DNA from: Butyrivibrio sp.
Lineage (GTDB): Bacteria; Bacillota_A; Clostridia; Lachnospirales; Lachnospiraceae
Length of the DNA stretch: 6,783 nt
NCBI RefSeq assembly: GCF_024699075.1
Contig: NZ_JAILQF010000210.1
Coordinates: forward strand, 1-6,783
Direction of reading: 5' to 3'
The position numbers and the translations under genes are program-made. Below the pieces are notes generated by a model. The model was not told the DNA's origin, did no database searches, and saw only the letters and a list, made by a program, of their open reading frames with translations. Shown here one piece after another: positions 1 through 6,505 of the stretch (position 1 is the first letter of the stretch; the number at the start of each line of letters is the position of its first letter).

Positions 1-4
1 GAGA

Positions 5-1201
5 ATGATCATAAACAGAATTCAAAATGAAAATACATCAGAATATAAAAATGATAGTATTACTAAATATGACAAGCGTAAAAAGCCTGTTAAACCTTCT
101 AAAAAACGAGTTATTTCTAAAAATATCATAAGTATACTTATGGTATTGCTAATATGCTGCCAGGGATGCGGGAACGATCAAGGGAATGCTGATACTAATG
201 CCGCAGCAAGTATAGATATTTCAAATAATACATCAAATAAAGATGGTTCTGATATAGATGATTTAGATAAAGATACCTCAAATAAAAATGCTTCCAATAG
301 TAATGCATCCAATATAGAAACAACAAATAATGACGTTTCAAATAATAATGTTTCTAATAAAGAAATATCAAATAAAAATATTTCAAATGATGATGATTCA
401 AATAAGGAAACATCAAATATAAACGCTTCAAATAACAATACTTCAAATATAGATGAAACAAATACAGATAATTCTGATTCACAAAATGGAGCTTCCCAAG
501 ATGACCTTGAGGCTTCAAATAGTGACAGTAATACTGATGAATCAGATATAGAGATGGGCACAGAAGAAATGGATAATGAGATCAGTAGCGAAGATTTTTA
601 TATAGAAATGATATCAGATGAACTTTTTGCTCAGATGAAGGGCAAGTCCTATAAGGATGATTGTACCATTCCAATAGAGGACCTTAGGTATATACATATA
701 CTTCATAAGAATCTTGAAGGAGCTACATGTGAAGGAGAGATGGTATGTCATGAGATCATAGCTCAGGATCTGCTTGAAATATTTGAAGAGTTATATATAA
801 ATGACTATCCCATAGAACGAATGGAGCTTATTGATGTATATGATGCTGATGATGAGGCATCAATGACAGCCAACAATTCTTCATGCTTTAACTACAGATG
901 CATATCTCATACTACCAAGATATCCAAGCACGGTCTTGGTATAGCAGTAGATATAAATCCCTTATACAATCCATACACCAAAGAAGTAGACGGTACAAGG
1001 ATAGTAGAGCCGGCAGCAGGCGCCCCTTACCTTGACAGAGAAGCGGACTTCCCTTACAAAATAGATGAAAACGACTTATGCTACAAGCTCTTTACAGAGC
1101 ATGGATTTATATGGGGCGGAAGCTGGAACAGCGTCAAAGACTACCAGCACTTTGAACTATCCGACGAAGTAGCAGACGAGCTCAGGAGCAAATATAATTA
1201 A
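5..1201 (+). CDS. M15-family (VanY/L,D-peptidase-like) zinc peptidase, probable lipoprotein with Ser-Asn repeat linker
   Basis: Probable cell-surface peptidoglycan peptidase of 398 residues. Seen in sequence: a basic N-terminus (residues 1-40), a hydrophobic segment (41-51), then CQGC with Cys55 followed by GND. This resembles a weak lipobox, with Cys at -3 instead of Leu. Residues 77-158 are a Ser/Asn/Asp-rich linker with 5-residue periodicity, 159-195 are acidic, and 196-398 form the catalytic domain. That domain carries the M15 zinc motif HxxxxxxD (His309, Asp316, in SKHGLGIAVD) and DYQHF with the third ligand His382 and likely catalytic base Asp379; Arg298 may be the conserved upstream Arg. 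Family knowledge: M15 enzymes cleave D-Ala-D-Ala, or L-Ala-D-Glu links in the peptidoglycan stem peptide; which bond is cut here is not readable. The ATG at 5 lies at the window edge, so its ribosome site is cut off and an earlier start is possible. The first half is very AT-rich and AAT-heavy; the 3' end is visibly richer in GC. It converges with the ABC operon. Confidence 0.88.
   Translation: MIINRIQNENTSEYKNDSITKYDKRKKPVKPSKKRVISKNIISILMVLLICCQGCGNDQGNADTNAAASIDISNNTSNKDGSDIDDLDKDTSNKNASNSNASNIETTNNDVSNNNVSNKEISNKNISNDDDSNKETSNINASNNNTSNIDETNTDNSDSQNGASQDDLEASNSDSNTDESDIEMGTEEMDNEISSEDFYIEMISDELFAQMKGKSYKDDCTIPIEDLRYIHILHKNLEGATCEGEMVCHEIIAQDLLEIFEELYINDYPIERMELIDVYDADDEASMTANNSSCFNYRCISHTTKISKHGLGIAVDINPLYNPYTKEVDGTRIVEPAAGAPYLDREADFPYKIDENDLCYKLFTEHGFIWGGSWNSVKDYQHFELSDEVADELRSKYN
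233..478 (+). repeat. Degenerate 15-nt tandem repeat encoding (S/T)N-x-x-x pentapeptides
   Basis: In-frame repeat inside the peptidase gene. From position 278 (Ser92) to 472 there are 13 consecutive 15-nt units, each opening with Ser-Asn or Thr-Asn (residues 92, 97, 102, 107, 112 and on to 152). Looser units extend left to Ser77 and right to Ser157-Asp158. The commonest start of a unit is TCAAATAA; the other three codons vary among Asn, Asp, Lys, Glu, Ile, Val, Ala and Thr. No two neighbouring units are identical, so this is an old, diverged or selected repeat and not a recent slippage expansion. It probably forms an extended hydrophilic spacer between anchor and enzyme. Confidence 0.9.
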
Positions 1202-1202
1202 A

Positions 1203-1316
1203 AAAATTCAAGAGCTTAATAGACGGATTATTATATTCCGTATGGGATCAACATGTTTGAGCGAAGCGAGTTTGGATCCCGGAATATAATAATCCTGATA
1301 TTAAGCCTTGAATTTT
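1203..1316. terminator. Long imperfect palindrome between convergent genes, possible bidirectional terminator or dispersed repeat
   Basis: A large hairpin begins just after the peptidase stop codon. Its core is an exact 15-bp inverted repeat (1225-1239 with 1281-1295). An outer stem pairs 1203-1212 with 1307-1316 and 1214-1221 with 1299-1306, apart from one bulged A at 1213 and a short mismatch. An inner stem pairs GGGATC (1244-1249) with GATCCC (1275-1280). In the apex, 1262-1268 reads GCGAAGC, a heptamer known to fold as an unusually stable GAA-loop mini-hairpin in DNA. A T6 run follows the stem only when read leftward (A6 at 1201-1206); read rightward only TTTT closes it. Its place between convergent genes fits a two-way terminator, but its size and layered structure also fit a dispersed intergenic element. 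Confidence 0.6.
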
Positions 1317-1332
1317 AATACACGAAAGACAA

Positions 1333-1407
1333 GAAAAAACTTTATAAACTTCCCGCATTCAAGAATCTGCACGGCCAATCACATGCAGATCACCCAAGAA
1401 GTGCGGG
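1333..1407 (-). terminator. Probable rho-independent terminator of the ABC operon
   Basis: On the minus strand, a two-part stem-loop overlaps the last codons and TGA stop of the permease-protease gene. The outer stem pairs CCCGCA (1352-1357) with TGCGGG (1402-1407). The inner stem pairs ATCTGCA (1365-1371) with TGCAGAT (1384-1390) around a 12-nt loop. Downstream in the direction of transcription comes a T-rich stretch ending in T6 (complement of 1334-1339). The T run lies about 12 nt beyond the stem base, which is looser than in a textbook terminator. Confidence 0.6.
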
Positions 1408-3735
1408 TGCAAGCAGTGTGTAGATGAGGATCATGGTGCACACAAGTGTGAAGATGATCGTACCCGAGTTAAGGAATGCAATTGCTGAAAGCTCTTTGGA
1501 AGCAACTTCGTTTTGGGTATGTTCTATCTTCACATCTCTTTTTATAAATGTATAGATGATTGAAGCTATGCCAAGTATTATCATTGCATATTCAAAATAT
1601 TCATAAACCGCTGGTGCAAGAGGATACAAGATGGCGGATGATGAGTTCATTATCATATGCATTATGATAGTCAGTATGACATTGCCGGTTCTTACATATA
1701 CGTAGCCAAGGAGAATACCTATTGCAAATGCATAGAACAACTGATACAGATTGCAGTGGAATATTCCAAAGGCAAGTGAAGAGTATAGTATGGCAATAGC
1801 TTCTCCGTAGCGCCTTGTTCTGTCTATTATCAGCTTTCTGAATACAAGCTCTTCAAATATAGGAGCAAGGACAGCTACCATTATCATGGAAAGTACGTTA
1901 TCGCCTGTTATTAAGGCGTTGATAACAGTATTTTCAGATTCTCCCCCTGATAATAAAGAAGCAAGGAAGGCACTAAAGTATGAAAGAGAATATGCTACAG
2001 GGAATATAATGCAGATTGCTCTAAAATACTGATTTTTACTAATGCTTCCTTTCTTGACGAGGACAGAATCATTTGAAAGCTTCATAACAAGTGCACATAG
2101 AGGACATGCTACAAGGTACATGGCAATTATATTGTTAACAACAAGGAATGTCGTATCTGAATATAAATCCTGAAGATTCATATTAGCTTTTGCTGATACT
2201 ATATTAGCAAGCACATTTCCAATAAGTCCGCCTAAAACATTTGCACCAAGTATGAGAGCAAGAAGGGCAAATCCAACGATAGTATAGGTTTTCTTAGCTC
2301 TGTCATGATTTTCATAGCGTTCGATAGGAAGAGCTTTTTGGGTATCAGAAAGTTCTTTTTCCAAAGGATCAGAAACTTCTTCGGTTGATCTTGTCTTGCC
2401 GGTGATGGCAGATCCTATCTCAGCAAAGATTTTCCTGGTTCCTTTTTTGAATAGTCTGTTCTTATAAACTTTACCTGTGAGTATGGCAAGCATTACAGTA
2501 AAGAAGATAAGAAGCGAAATGTAGATTATAAACTCGATAAGGCTTATTCTTGCACAGATGATATCACCTGGTAAAGAGAAGGCAGAAGTAAAAGGAATGA
2601 TCCTTACGATAAGCATGCCTATTGGTGAATTATCTGTATAAAGAGGTATGTACATTGATGCTATAAAGCCGGCAAGCATAGCAAGTACTGACATTGAATT
2701 GGTCTGTGACAATTCTTCTGCTGTTGAAGCAAATGAAGCAAATAAGGCTGAAACAAAGCAGTAGAATAAAAATGCTGCAAGGAGTGCTATAACAGCAAGG
2801 ATCATAAGAACTCCAAAGCTGTGGGAAAGACCTTCTTTTGGAAGCATTTCCATAAAAAGAGCAATGATGTCAGTGCTCTTTTGGCCTATAAGACTTTCTA
2901 TGATGGAATTACTTATAATAACACCGCCTAAACCGCAGGCTATCCATATAACTATCTGTATGACAGCCTCACAGAAGATGGCAGTTACTTTGCCAAATAT
3001 AATTCCTGAAGGTCCTGTAAGAGTAAGGATGTATTCCATGAGCTTTGATGTCTTTTCCATGCTGACTATCTGACCTATACTTTGTCCATAGAATATTACC
3101 AAAAAGTATAGGGCCATCATTACCAGCATGTGAGCTATATAAGATAAGACTGGATAGTCGGTTCCTTCGCTTGTTTCTTCGCTTGTTTCTTCAGCTTTTG
3201 CGTAAGTAACATTAAGATCGCCAGTAGCCATGCTCAGTTTATCTTCAGAGACACCTATGCTTTTGATCTTGGCGCTCTTTACTGAATCAGAAAAATCATA
3301 TGCAAAATCTTCTGCTTCACTACTACTTACAGTGCTTGTACTGGGAAGATAAGCATTAAGATTAAAGCCATCCTTATCTTCTGAAAGTTCAAGTATAACA
3401 GTACTTTCACTATATGTAGATATAACGTCAGGATTTTGTGCAGCCTCTTGGGCGCTTACACCTGAGATGTTACTGATATGCAAAAGGGGATAATCCTTCT
3501 GATGATCTTGTACGAAGCTGTCAGTATCTATTGTAAGATCTGTTTCATTAACTATATAAACATTTTCTAGGTCACTTGTCTTTGAATCATTATCAAATGC
3601 CCCGGATATAAAAATGTTGGAAACTCCTGCAGCTAAAAGTATAACTATACCTATTATGGCTGTAGAAGTAATGAATTTAGGGCCTCTAAGGGCCTGTTTT
3701 AGAGTGAATTTTAATATTTTAAGCCAGTTCTTCAT
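1390..3735 (-). CDS. ABC-2/NatB-type permease fused to CPBP (CAAX-like) intramembrane protease
   Basis: Fusion membrane protein of 781 residues. Residues 1-425 are a NatB/ABC2_membrane_3-type permease: TM1 about 22-46, a ~150-residue extracytoplasmic domain (47-197), then further TMs from about 198. The family-typical EKTSKLMEYILTLTGPSGII segment starts at Glu227. Residues 426-482 are a charged, probably cytoplasmic linker. Residues 483-781 are a multi-TM CPBP/Abi domain with all three motifs: FEELVFR (Glu628, Glu629, Arg633), FGIFH (His660) and HMIMN (His693, Asn697). CPBP proteins include Rce1-like proteases and bacteriocin-immunity proteins; with these residues kept, the domain is probably active. 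A plain NatB is about 400 residues and a plain CPBP about 200-300, so the length matches a full fusion. The ATG at 3735 overlaps the preceding TGA (ATGA), with AGGTGG four bases upstream of it. It likely pairs with the upstream permease under the shared ATPase. Substrate unknown. Confidence 0.9.
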   Translation of the reverse strand: MKNWLKILKFTLKQALRGPKFITSTAIIGIVILLAAGVSNIFISGAFDNDSKTSDLENVYIVNETDLTIDTDSFVQDHQKDYPLLHISNISGVSAQEAAQNPDVISTYSESTVILELSEDKDGFNLNAYLPSTSTVSSSEAEDFAYDFSDSVKSAKIKSIGVSEDKLSMATGDLNVTYAKAEETSEETSEGTDYPVLSYIAHMLVMMALYFLVIFYGQSIGQIVSMEKTSKLMEYILTLTGPSGIIFGKVTAIFCEAVIQIVIWIACGLGGVIISNSIIESLIGQKSTDIIALFMEMLPKEGLSHSFGVLMILAVIALLAAFLFYCFVSALFASFASTAEELSQTNSMSVLAMLAGFIASMYIPLYTDNSPIGMLIVRIIPFTSAFSLPGDIICARISLIEFIIYISLLIFFTVMLAILTGKVYKNRLFKKGTRKIFAEIGSAITGKTRSTEEVSDPLEKELSDTQKALPIERYENHDRAKKTYTIVGFALLALILGANVLGGLIGNVLANIVSAKANMNLQDLYSDTTFLVVNNIIAMYLVACPLCALVMKLSNDSVLVKKGSISKNQYFRAICIIFPVAYSLSYFSAFLASLLSGGESENTVINALITGDNVLSMIMVAVLAPIFEELVFRKLIIDRTRRYGEAIAILYSSLAFGIFHCNLYQLFYAFAIGILLGYVYVRTGNVILTIIMHMIMNSSSAILYPLAPAVYEYFEYAMIILGIASIIYTFIKRDVKIEHTQNEVASKELSAIAFLNSGTIIFTLVCTMILIYTLLAPALLG
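3165..3192 (-). repeat. Short 12-nt tandem repeat encoding EETS
   Basis: 2.3 perfect copies of a 12-nt unit (CTTCGCTTGTTT on the plus strand) encode Glu-Glu-Thr-Ser twice, around residues 182-190 of the permease-protease. This lies at the end of the extracytoplasmic domain, just before the second membrane segment. Perfect identity between copies suggests a recent replication-slippage duplication that changes juxtamembrane length by four residues per unit. Confidence 0.8.
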
Positions 3736-5099
3736 TCGACCACCTGCTTTTTCATGAGTGCAATTATGTCTTTTGCTTTAAGTCTTTTACCTTGGAAAAG
3801 GAGCATAGACTCGTATACTGCTGATGCCAGGATAAATGAAAGGGCTGCAGTAATGACGATTATTATAAGAGCTATCGTTCCTGTAAATACACTGAGCTTT
3901 CCTGTAAGTATCAGAGCAGGAGTTATGAATGCTCCTGTAAAAGGGAATAGGGCACAGAAATTTTCAAACGAGCTTGATATACTAGTGCTAAGCATCATAA
4001 TGATAATGAACATATCTACATATACGCAGACTATCATGATAAAGCTGTAAAATTTGTAAGCATCCTGCAGCTCGTCGAGCTTTGATACACTTGCGCCTGC
4101 GATTGCTCCAAGTATTGTAAACAGAAACAGACCTGCAAGAAAGTACAGCACTGTGAGAACAAGTTTTGGAATAGTAATAGTATTCCAAAATGATGAAACC
4201 ACAACAAGATTACTTGAGGTGCTGCCTGAAGCATTACCTGCTATAAGGAAGACACATACAAGCTGAGACATAAAATAGCTTGAATATGCTGCAAACAGGA
4301 TAATAACGTTTTCTAAAAGTCTTGCAGCTATTTTGCCTGATAGGAGCGCAAGAGGTCTTGTTCCTGTCAGAAGATATTCAATTACTCTGGATGATTTCTC
4401 GGTTGCAATGGATGTAGCTACATTACCAACTGACATGTTGATGAACATAAATACGGCCATAAGTCCTGCAAGCATTATTATATATTCGTTGTAGGAGATT
4501 CCCTCTTCGTTATTGGCAACAGAACCGCTTTCATCTATCTTCATAACATTTACATGAATGTTCTGTGTAAGATATTCATAATCTTCCTGGCTTATATCCA
4601 GGTTTTTAAGAATCTCTTCTCTGTAAAAAGACAGATAGTCATCTTCAAAGCTGCTTAAATCTGAGTCGCTGATCTCGGATTTGGAAGAATCTGTGATCGT
4701 GATATCAAAGCCTTCTTTGGCTTCATATTCTATCCCTATAACAAGATCTTTGTGATCAGAATTGCCTTTGAGATTTTCAATAGCATCAGTATAGGAGATA
4801 TCACTATCTGTGACAAAAGATACATCTGTATACTTTTCATTTTCATTTAACAGAGAATAGTCAATAGTAAGATCTGTATTATCATATATATATACTGATT
4901 CTATAGCCGCTTTTACAGGGGCACTATTTTTAGCATCATCATCGGCCTTGTTATTATCAAGAATAAGCATGACAGGCATAGCCAGAAATGATATGGAACA
5001 TATTACTAAGAGGAATATCTTAAAACCAGTCTTTTTGATACCTGTCATGAATTCAAATAAAAAGACCTGTTTGAATCCTCTGAATTCATTTTTATTCAC
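3732..5099 (-). CDS. ABC-2/NatB-type transporter permease
   Basis: Integral membrane subunit of 455 residues for the ABC exporter. Seen: TM1 about 26-46, a ~155-residue extracytoplasmic domain (47-203), then about five further hydrophobic segments (roughly 205-225, 258-285, 312-336, 350-370, 404-428). The family-typical stretch EKSSRVIEYLLTGTRPLALL starts at Glu234, followed by SGK, and is presumed to face the ATPase. The extracytoplasmic domain aligns by eye with that of the downstream fusion permease, including VYIYDNTDLTID (69-80), so the two are probably paralogues forming a heterodimer. Start: GTG at 5099, directly after the ATPase TAA, with GGAGG at 5112-5108 and 8 nt spacing inside the end of the ATPase gene. 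This supports GTG and translational coupling. Its stop overlaps the next ATG as ATGA. NatB-like, YhaP-like or drug/peptide exporter roles cannot be told apart from sequence. Confidence 0.9.
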   Translation of the reverse strand: MNKNEFRGFKQVFLFEFMTGIKKTGFKIFLLVICSISFLAMPVMLILDNNKADDDAKNSAPVKAAIESVYIYDNTDLTIDYSLLNENEKYTDVSFVTDSDISYTDAIENLKGNSDHKDLVIGIEYEAKEGFDITITDSSKSEISDSDLSSFEDDYLSFYREEILKNLDISQEDYEYLTQNIHVNVMKIDESGSVANNEEGISYNEYIIMLAGLMAVFMFINMSVGNVATSIATEKSSRVIEYLLTGTRPLALLSGKIAARLLENVIILFAAYSSYFMSQLVCVFLIAGNASGSTSSNLVVVSSFWNTITIPKLVLTVLYFLAGLFLFTILGAIAGASVSKLDELQDAYKFYSFIMIVCVYVDMFIIIMMLSTSISSSFENFCALFPFTGAFITPALILTGKLSVFTGTIALIIIVITAALSFILASAVYESMLLFQGKRLKAKDIIALMKKQVVE

Positions 5100-6113
5100 T
5101 TACATATCCTCCGCCTTGCTGCCTTCAACATTAGTGCCTTTATCTTCATTTGGAGAGCTGTCTTTTGCAGCTGATTCTTTATCCTCTGCATTTTCTCCGA
5201 CGCTTTCAATGAAAATCTCATGAAGAGAAGGCTCTCTTAGCTCAAATCTTACTATGGTCTTATTTTCATCAGTAAGATGCTTTAGAAGAGTTCTTGCTTC
5301 AGACTCGTTTTGAACCTTAAGCTGAATTCCTGCAGGAGTATCACTAACAACCCTTATTCCTAGGCTGTTAACAGTAGAAGAGATATCTTCATCGCACTTA
5401 ACAAAGAGGTTAACGCGGCCGTAGGATTTCTTGATATCATTGAGATTGCCGTGAACTACAGCTTTACCCCTGTTTAAAATAGTAATGTCTTCACAGAATT
5501 CTTCGATGACAGGCATCTGGTGGGATGACATGATGATATATTTTTTCTTTTCGATTTCTTCGCGAATTACACTTTTGAAAAGATCCGTATTAACGGGATC
5601 AAGGCCTGAAAGAGGCTCATCAAGAATCAGAAAATCAGGGTCTGAGATAAGAGCAGCCATGAGCTGAATCTTCTGCTGGTTACCTTTGGACATCTGATCT
5701 GCAAGAGTGGGTTTTACTTTCTTTCCCTTTTTTCTCTCAGGAAAAAGATATTCCATAACCTTAAGTCTGTCGCCCCAGTATTTGATCCTTTCCATGGCAG
5801 CGTCTTGAGACAGACCTTTAAGTGATGCAAAATACATAAGCTGGTCCATGATTGGGTACTTGGGATATAAGCCTCTTTCTTCTGCGAGGTATCCTACATT
5901 GACCTTGTGAGTGTCAAAATTCTCGCCGTTTAAGAGAACTTCTCCGTGATCTTTGGAAAGTATGCCGAGCATCATACGTATGGAGGTGGATTTACCTGCA
6001 CCATTTGTACCAAGAAGTGCATATACGCCGGGACCTTCAAGCCTGAAAGAAAGATCCTCTACGGCGACCTTGTCTCCAAAATTTTTTTGCAAATGTTTTA
6101 CTTCAAATGACAT
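5100..6113 (-). CDS. ABC transporter ATP-binding protein (NatA-like, with C-terminal DUF4162-like region)
   Basis: Cytoplasmic ATPase of 337 residues that would power the two downstream permeases. Motifs, numbered from the preferred start: Walker A GTNGAGKST (35-43, Lys41), a Q-loop-region GYLAEERGLYPK (74-85, where this NatA-like subgroup has Glu instead of Gln), signature MSKGNQQKIQ (141-150), Walker B FLILDEP (161-167, Asp165/Glu166), D-loop SGLD (169-172) and switch His198 in SSHQM. Residues ~230-305 form the extra C-terminal domain ending in LHEIFIE. A charged, Glu/Lys/Ser-rich tail of about 30 residues follows and looks disordered. Start choice: the ATG at 6113 has GAGGAG at 6126-6121 with 7 nt spacing. 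An in-frame TTG at 6128 would put that ribosome site inside the gene, so it is rejected. First gene of the operon; all nucleotide-binding motifs look functional. Confidence 0.95.
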   Translation of the reverse strand: MSFEVKHLQKNFGDKVAVEDLSFRLEGPGVYALLGTNGAGKSTSIRMMLGILSKDHGEVLLNGENFDTHKVNVGYLAEERGLYPKYPIMDQLMYFASLKGLSQDAAMERIKYWGDRLKVMEYLFPERKKGKKVKPTLADQMSKGNQQKIQLMAALISDPDFLILDEPLSGLDPVNTDLFKSVIREEIEKKKYIIMSSHQMPVIEEFCEDITILNRGKAVVHGNLNDIKKSYGRVNLFVKCDEDISSTVNSLGIRVVSDTPAGIQLKVQNESEARTLLKHLTDENKTIVRFELREPSLHEIFIESVGENAEDKESAAKDSSPNEDKGTNVEGSKAEDM

Positions 6114-6120
6114 GTTATAT

Positions 6121-6126
6121 CTCCTC
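6121..6126 (-). promoter_or_regulatory. Ribosome binding site deciding the ATPase start
   Basis: GAGGAG on the minus strand, 7 nt before the ATG at 6113. It overlaps the alternative TTG at 6128, which would extend the protein by only five residues (MRRYN). The ATG also begins the conserved beta-strand start (MSFEVKHLQKNFG) typical of ABC ATPases. Confidence 0.85.
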
Positions 6127-6161
6127 AATAATCCTTTTGCTAGTAAATACTACAAGTATAG

Positions 6162-6190
6162 ATTGTAACAAAAATAGTATGGAACTTAAA
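6162..6190 (-). promoter_or_regulatory. Candidate promoter of the ABC operon (extended -10)
   Basis: On the minus strand, TTTAAG (6190-6185) is a weak -35. A 17-nt spacer follows, then TACAAT (6167-6162) as -10, preceded by TG one base upstream (TGtTACAAT), which makes an extended -10. Predicted transcription start is near 6155, giving a leader of about 40 nt before the ATPase ATG. A dyad (6151-6167) covers the -10 and start site. This is the best sigma-A-type match I find upstream of the operon, judged by eye only. Confidence 0.5.
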
Positions 6191-6350
6191 TACCTAATCT
6201 TAATTGTAATTGCGTAAAATAGACAAAATCATGGAAACTAATACGGGTAAAACTTCATTTTAGATAGATATGACACTTTGTTACTTTGTTTTGATGGATT
6301 TCTGTTTATGGTGCGATGGAAAAATATACTAAAAAAATGTATAACCAATA

Positions 6351-6380
6351 TTTAGTAATATAGCGTCTTGAAAATATAAT
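6351..6380 (+). promoter_or_regulatory. Candidate promoter of the DegV-family gene
   Basis: A perfect TATAAT lies at 6375-6380, with a poor -35 (TTTAGT, 6351-6356) 18 nt upstream. It would give a leader of roughly 120 nt before the ATG at 6506. The -35 sits in one arm of a 7-bp inverted repeat (TACTAAA/TTTAGTA). In AT-rich DNA a TATAAT arises easily, so this is tentative. Confidence 0.35.
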
Positions 6381-6505
6381 GAAGGATATGGAAAGTTTTC
6401 CTGAGTAAATATTTTAAGCTATTGTATTTAATTTTTTCTTAATATAAACTGAAAAAAGAGATTTTCTTTTTATATAAGTAGTAAAATGGCGGAGGAAAGT
6501 TATAT

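Larger units (their letters stand above)
6114..6505. other. Divergent intergenic region between the ABC operon and the DegV gene
   Basis: These 392 AT-rich bases contain no supportable coding sequence. They hold the ABC operon promoter with an overlapping small dyad (6151-6190), a perfect 8-bp tandem repeat (6275-6290), a 7-bp inverted repeat (6327-6333 with 6351-6357), a TATAAT box (6375-6380) and an AT-only hairpin (6453-6471). The region is wide enough for separate control of both directions. I see no riboswitch or tRNA-like fold. Confidence 0.75.

Noticed and set aside
233..478. Periodic repeat considered as a CRISPR array
   Set aside because: The unit is only 15 nt, in frame, degenerate and without spacers; it is a coding repeat.
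178..561. 127-residue open frame on the minus strand opposite the peptidase gene
   Set aside because: It mirrors the Ser-Asn repeat: TCAAAT-type units read backwards give a stop-free Phe/Leu/Ser/Glu repeat. It has no family match and no credible independent signals; the plus-strand frame carries the lipobox-like Cys and M15 motifs.
3754..4234. Short frames on both strands inside the first permease gene (66-98 residues)
   Set aside because: They are shadows of the permease frame with no recognisable domains or start signals.
6114..6128. Upstream TTG start for the ATPase
   Set aside because: The TTG overlaps the GAGGAG ribosome site, and the ATG at 6113 has ideal spacing and matches the family N-terminus.
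6308..6363. Two overlapping 15-codon frames in the intergenic region
   Set aside because: No ribosome binding site, low-complexity Lys/Asn/Tyr content, and the length expected by chance.
6453..6471. A-rich/T-rich hairpin as a terminator or attenuator before the DegV gene
   Set aside because: The stem is only 7 bp with one G:C pair, so it is too weak and probably reflects base composition.
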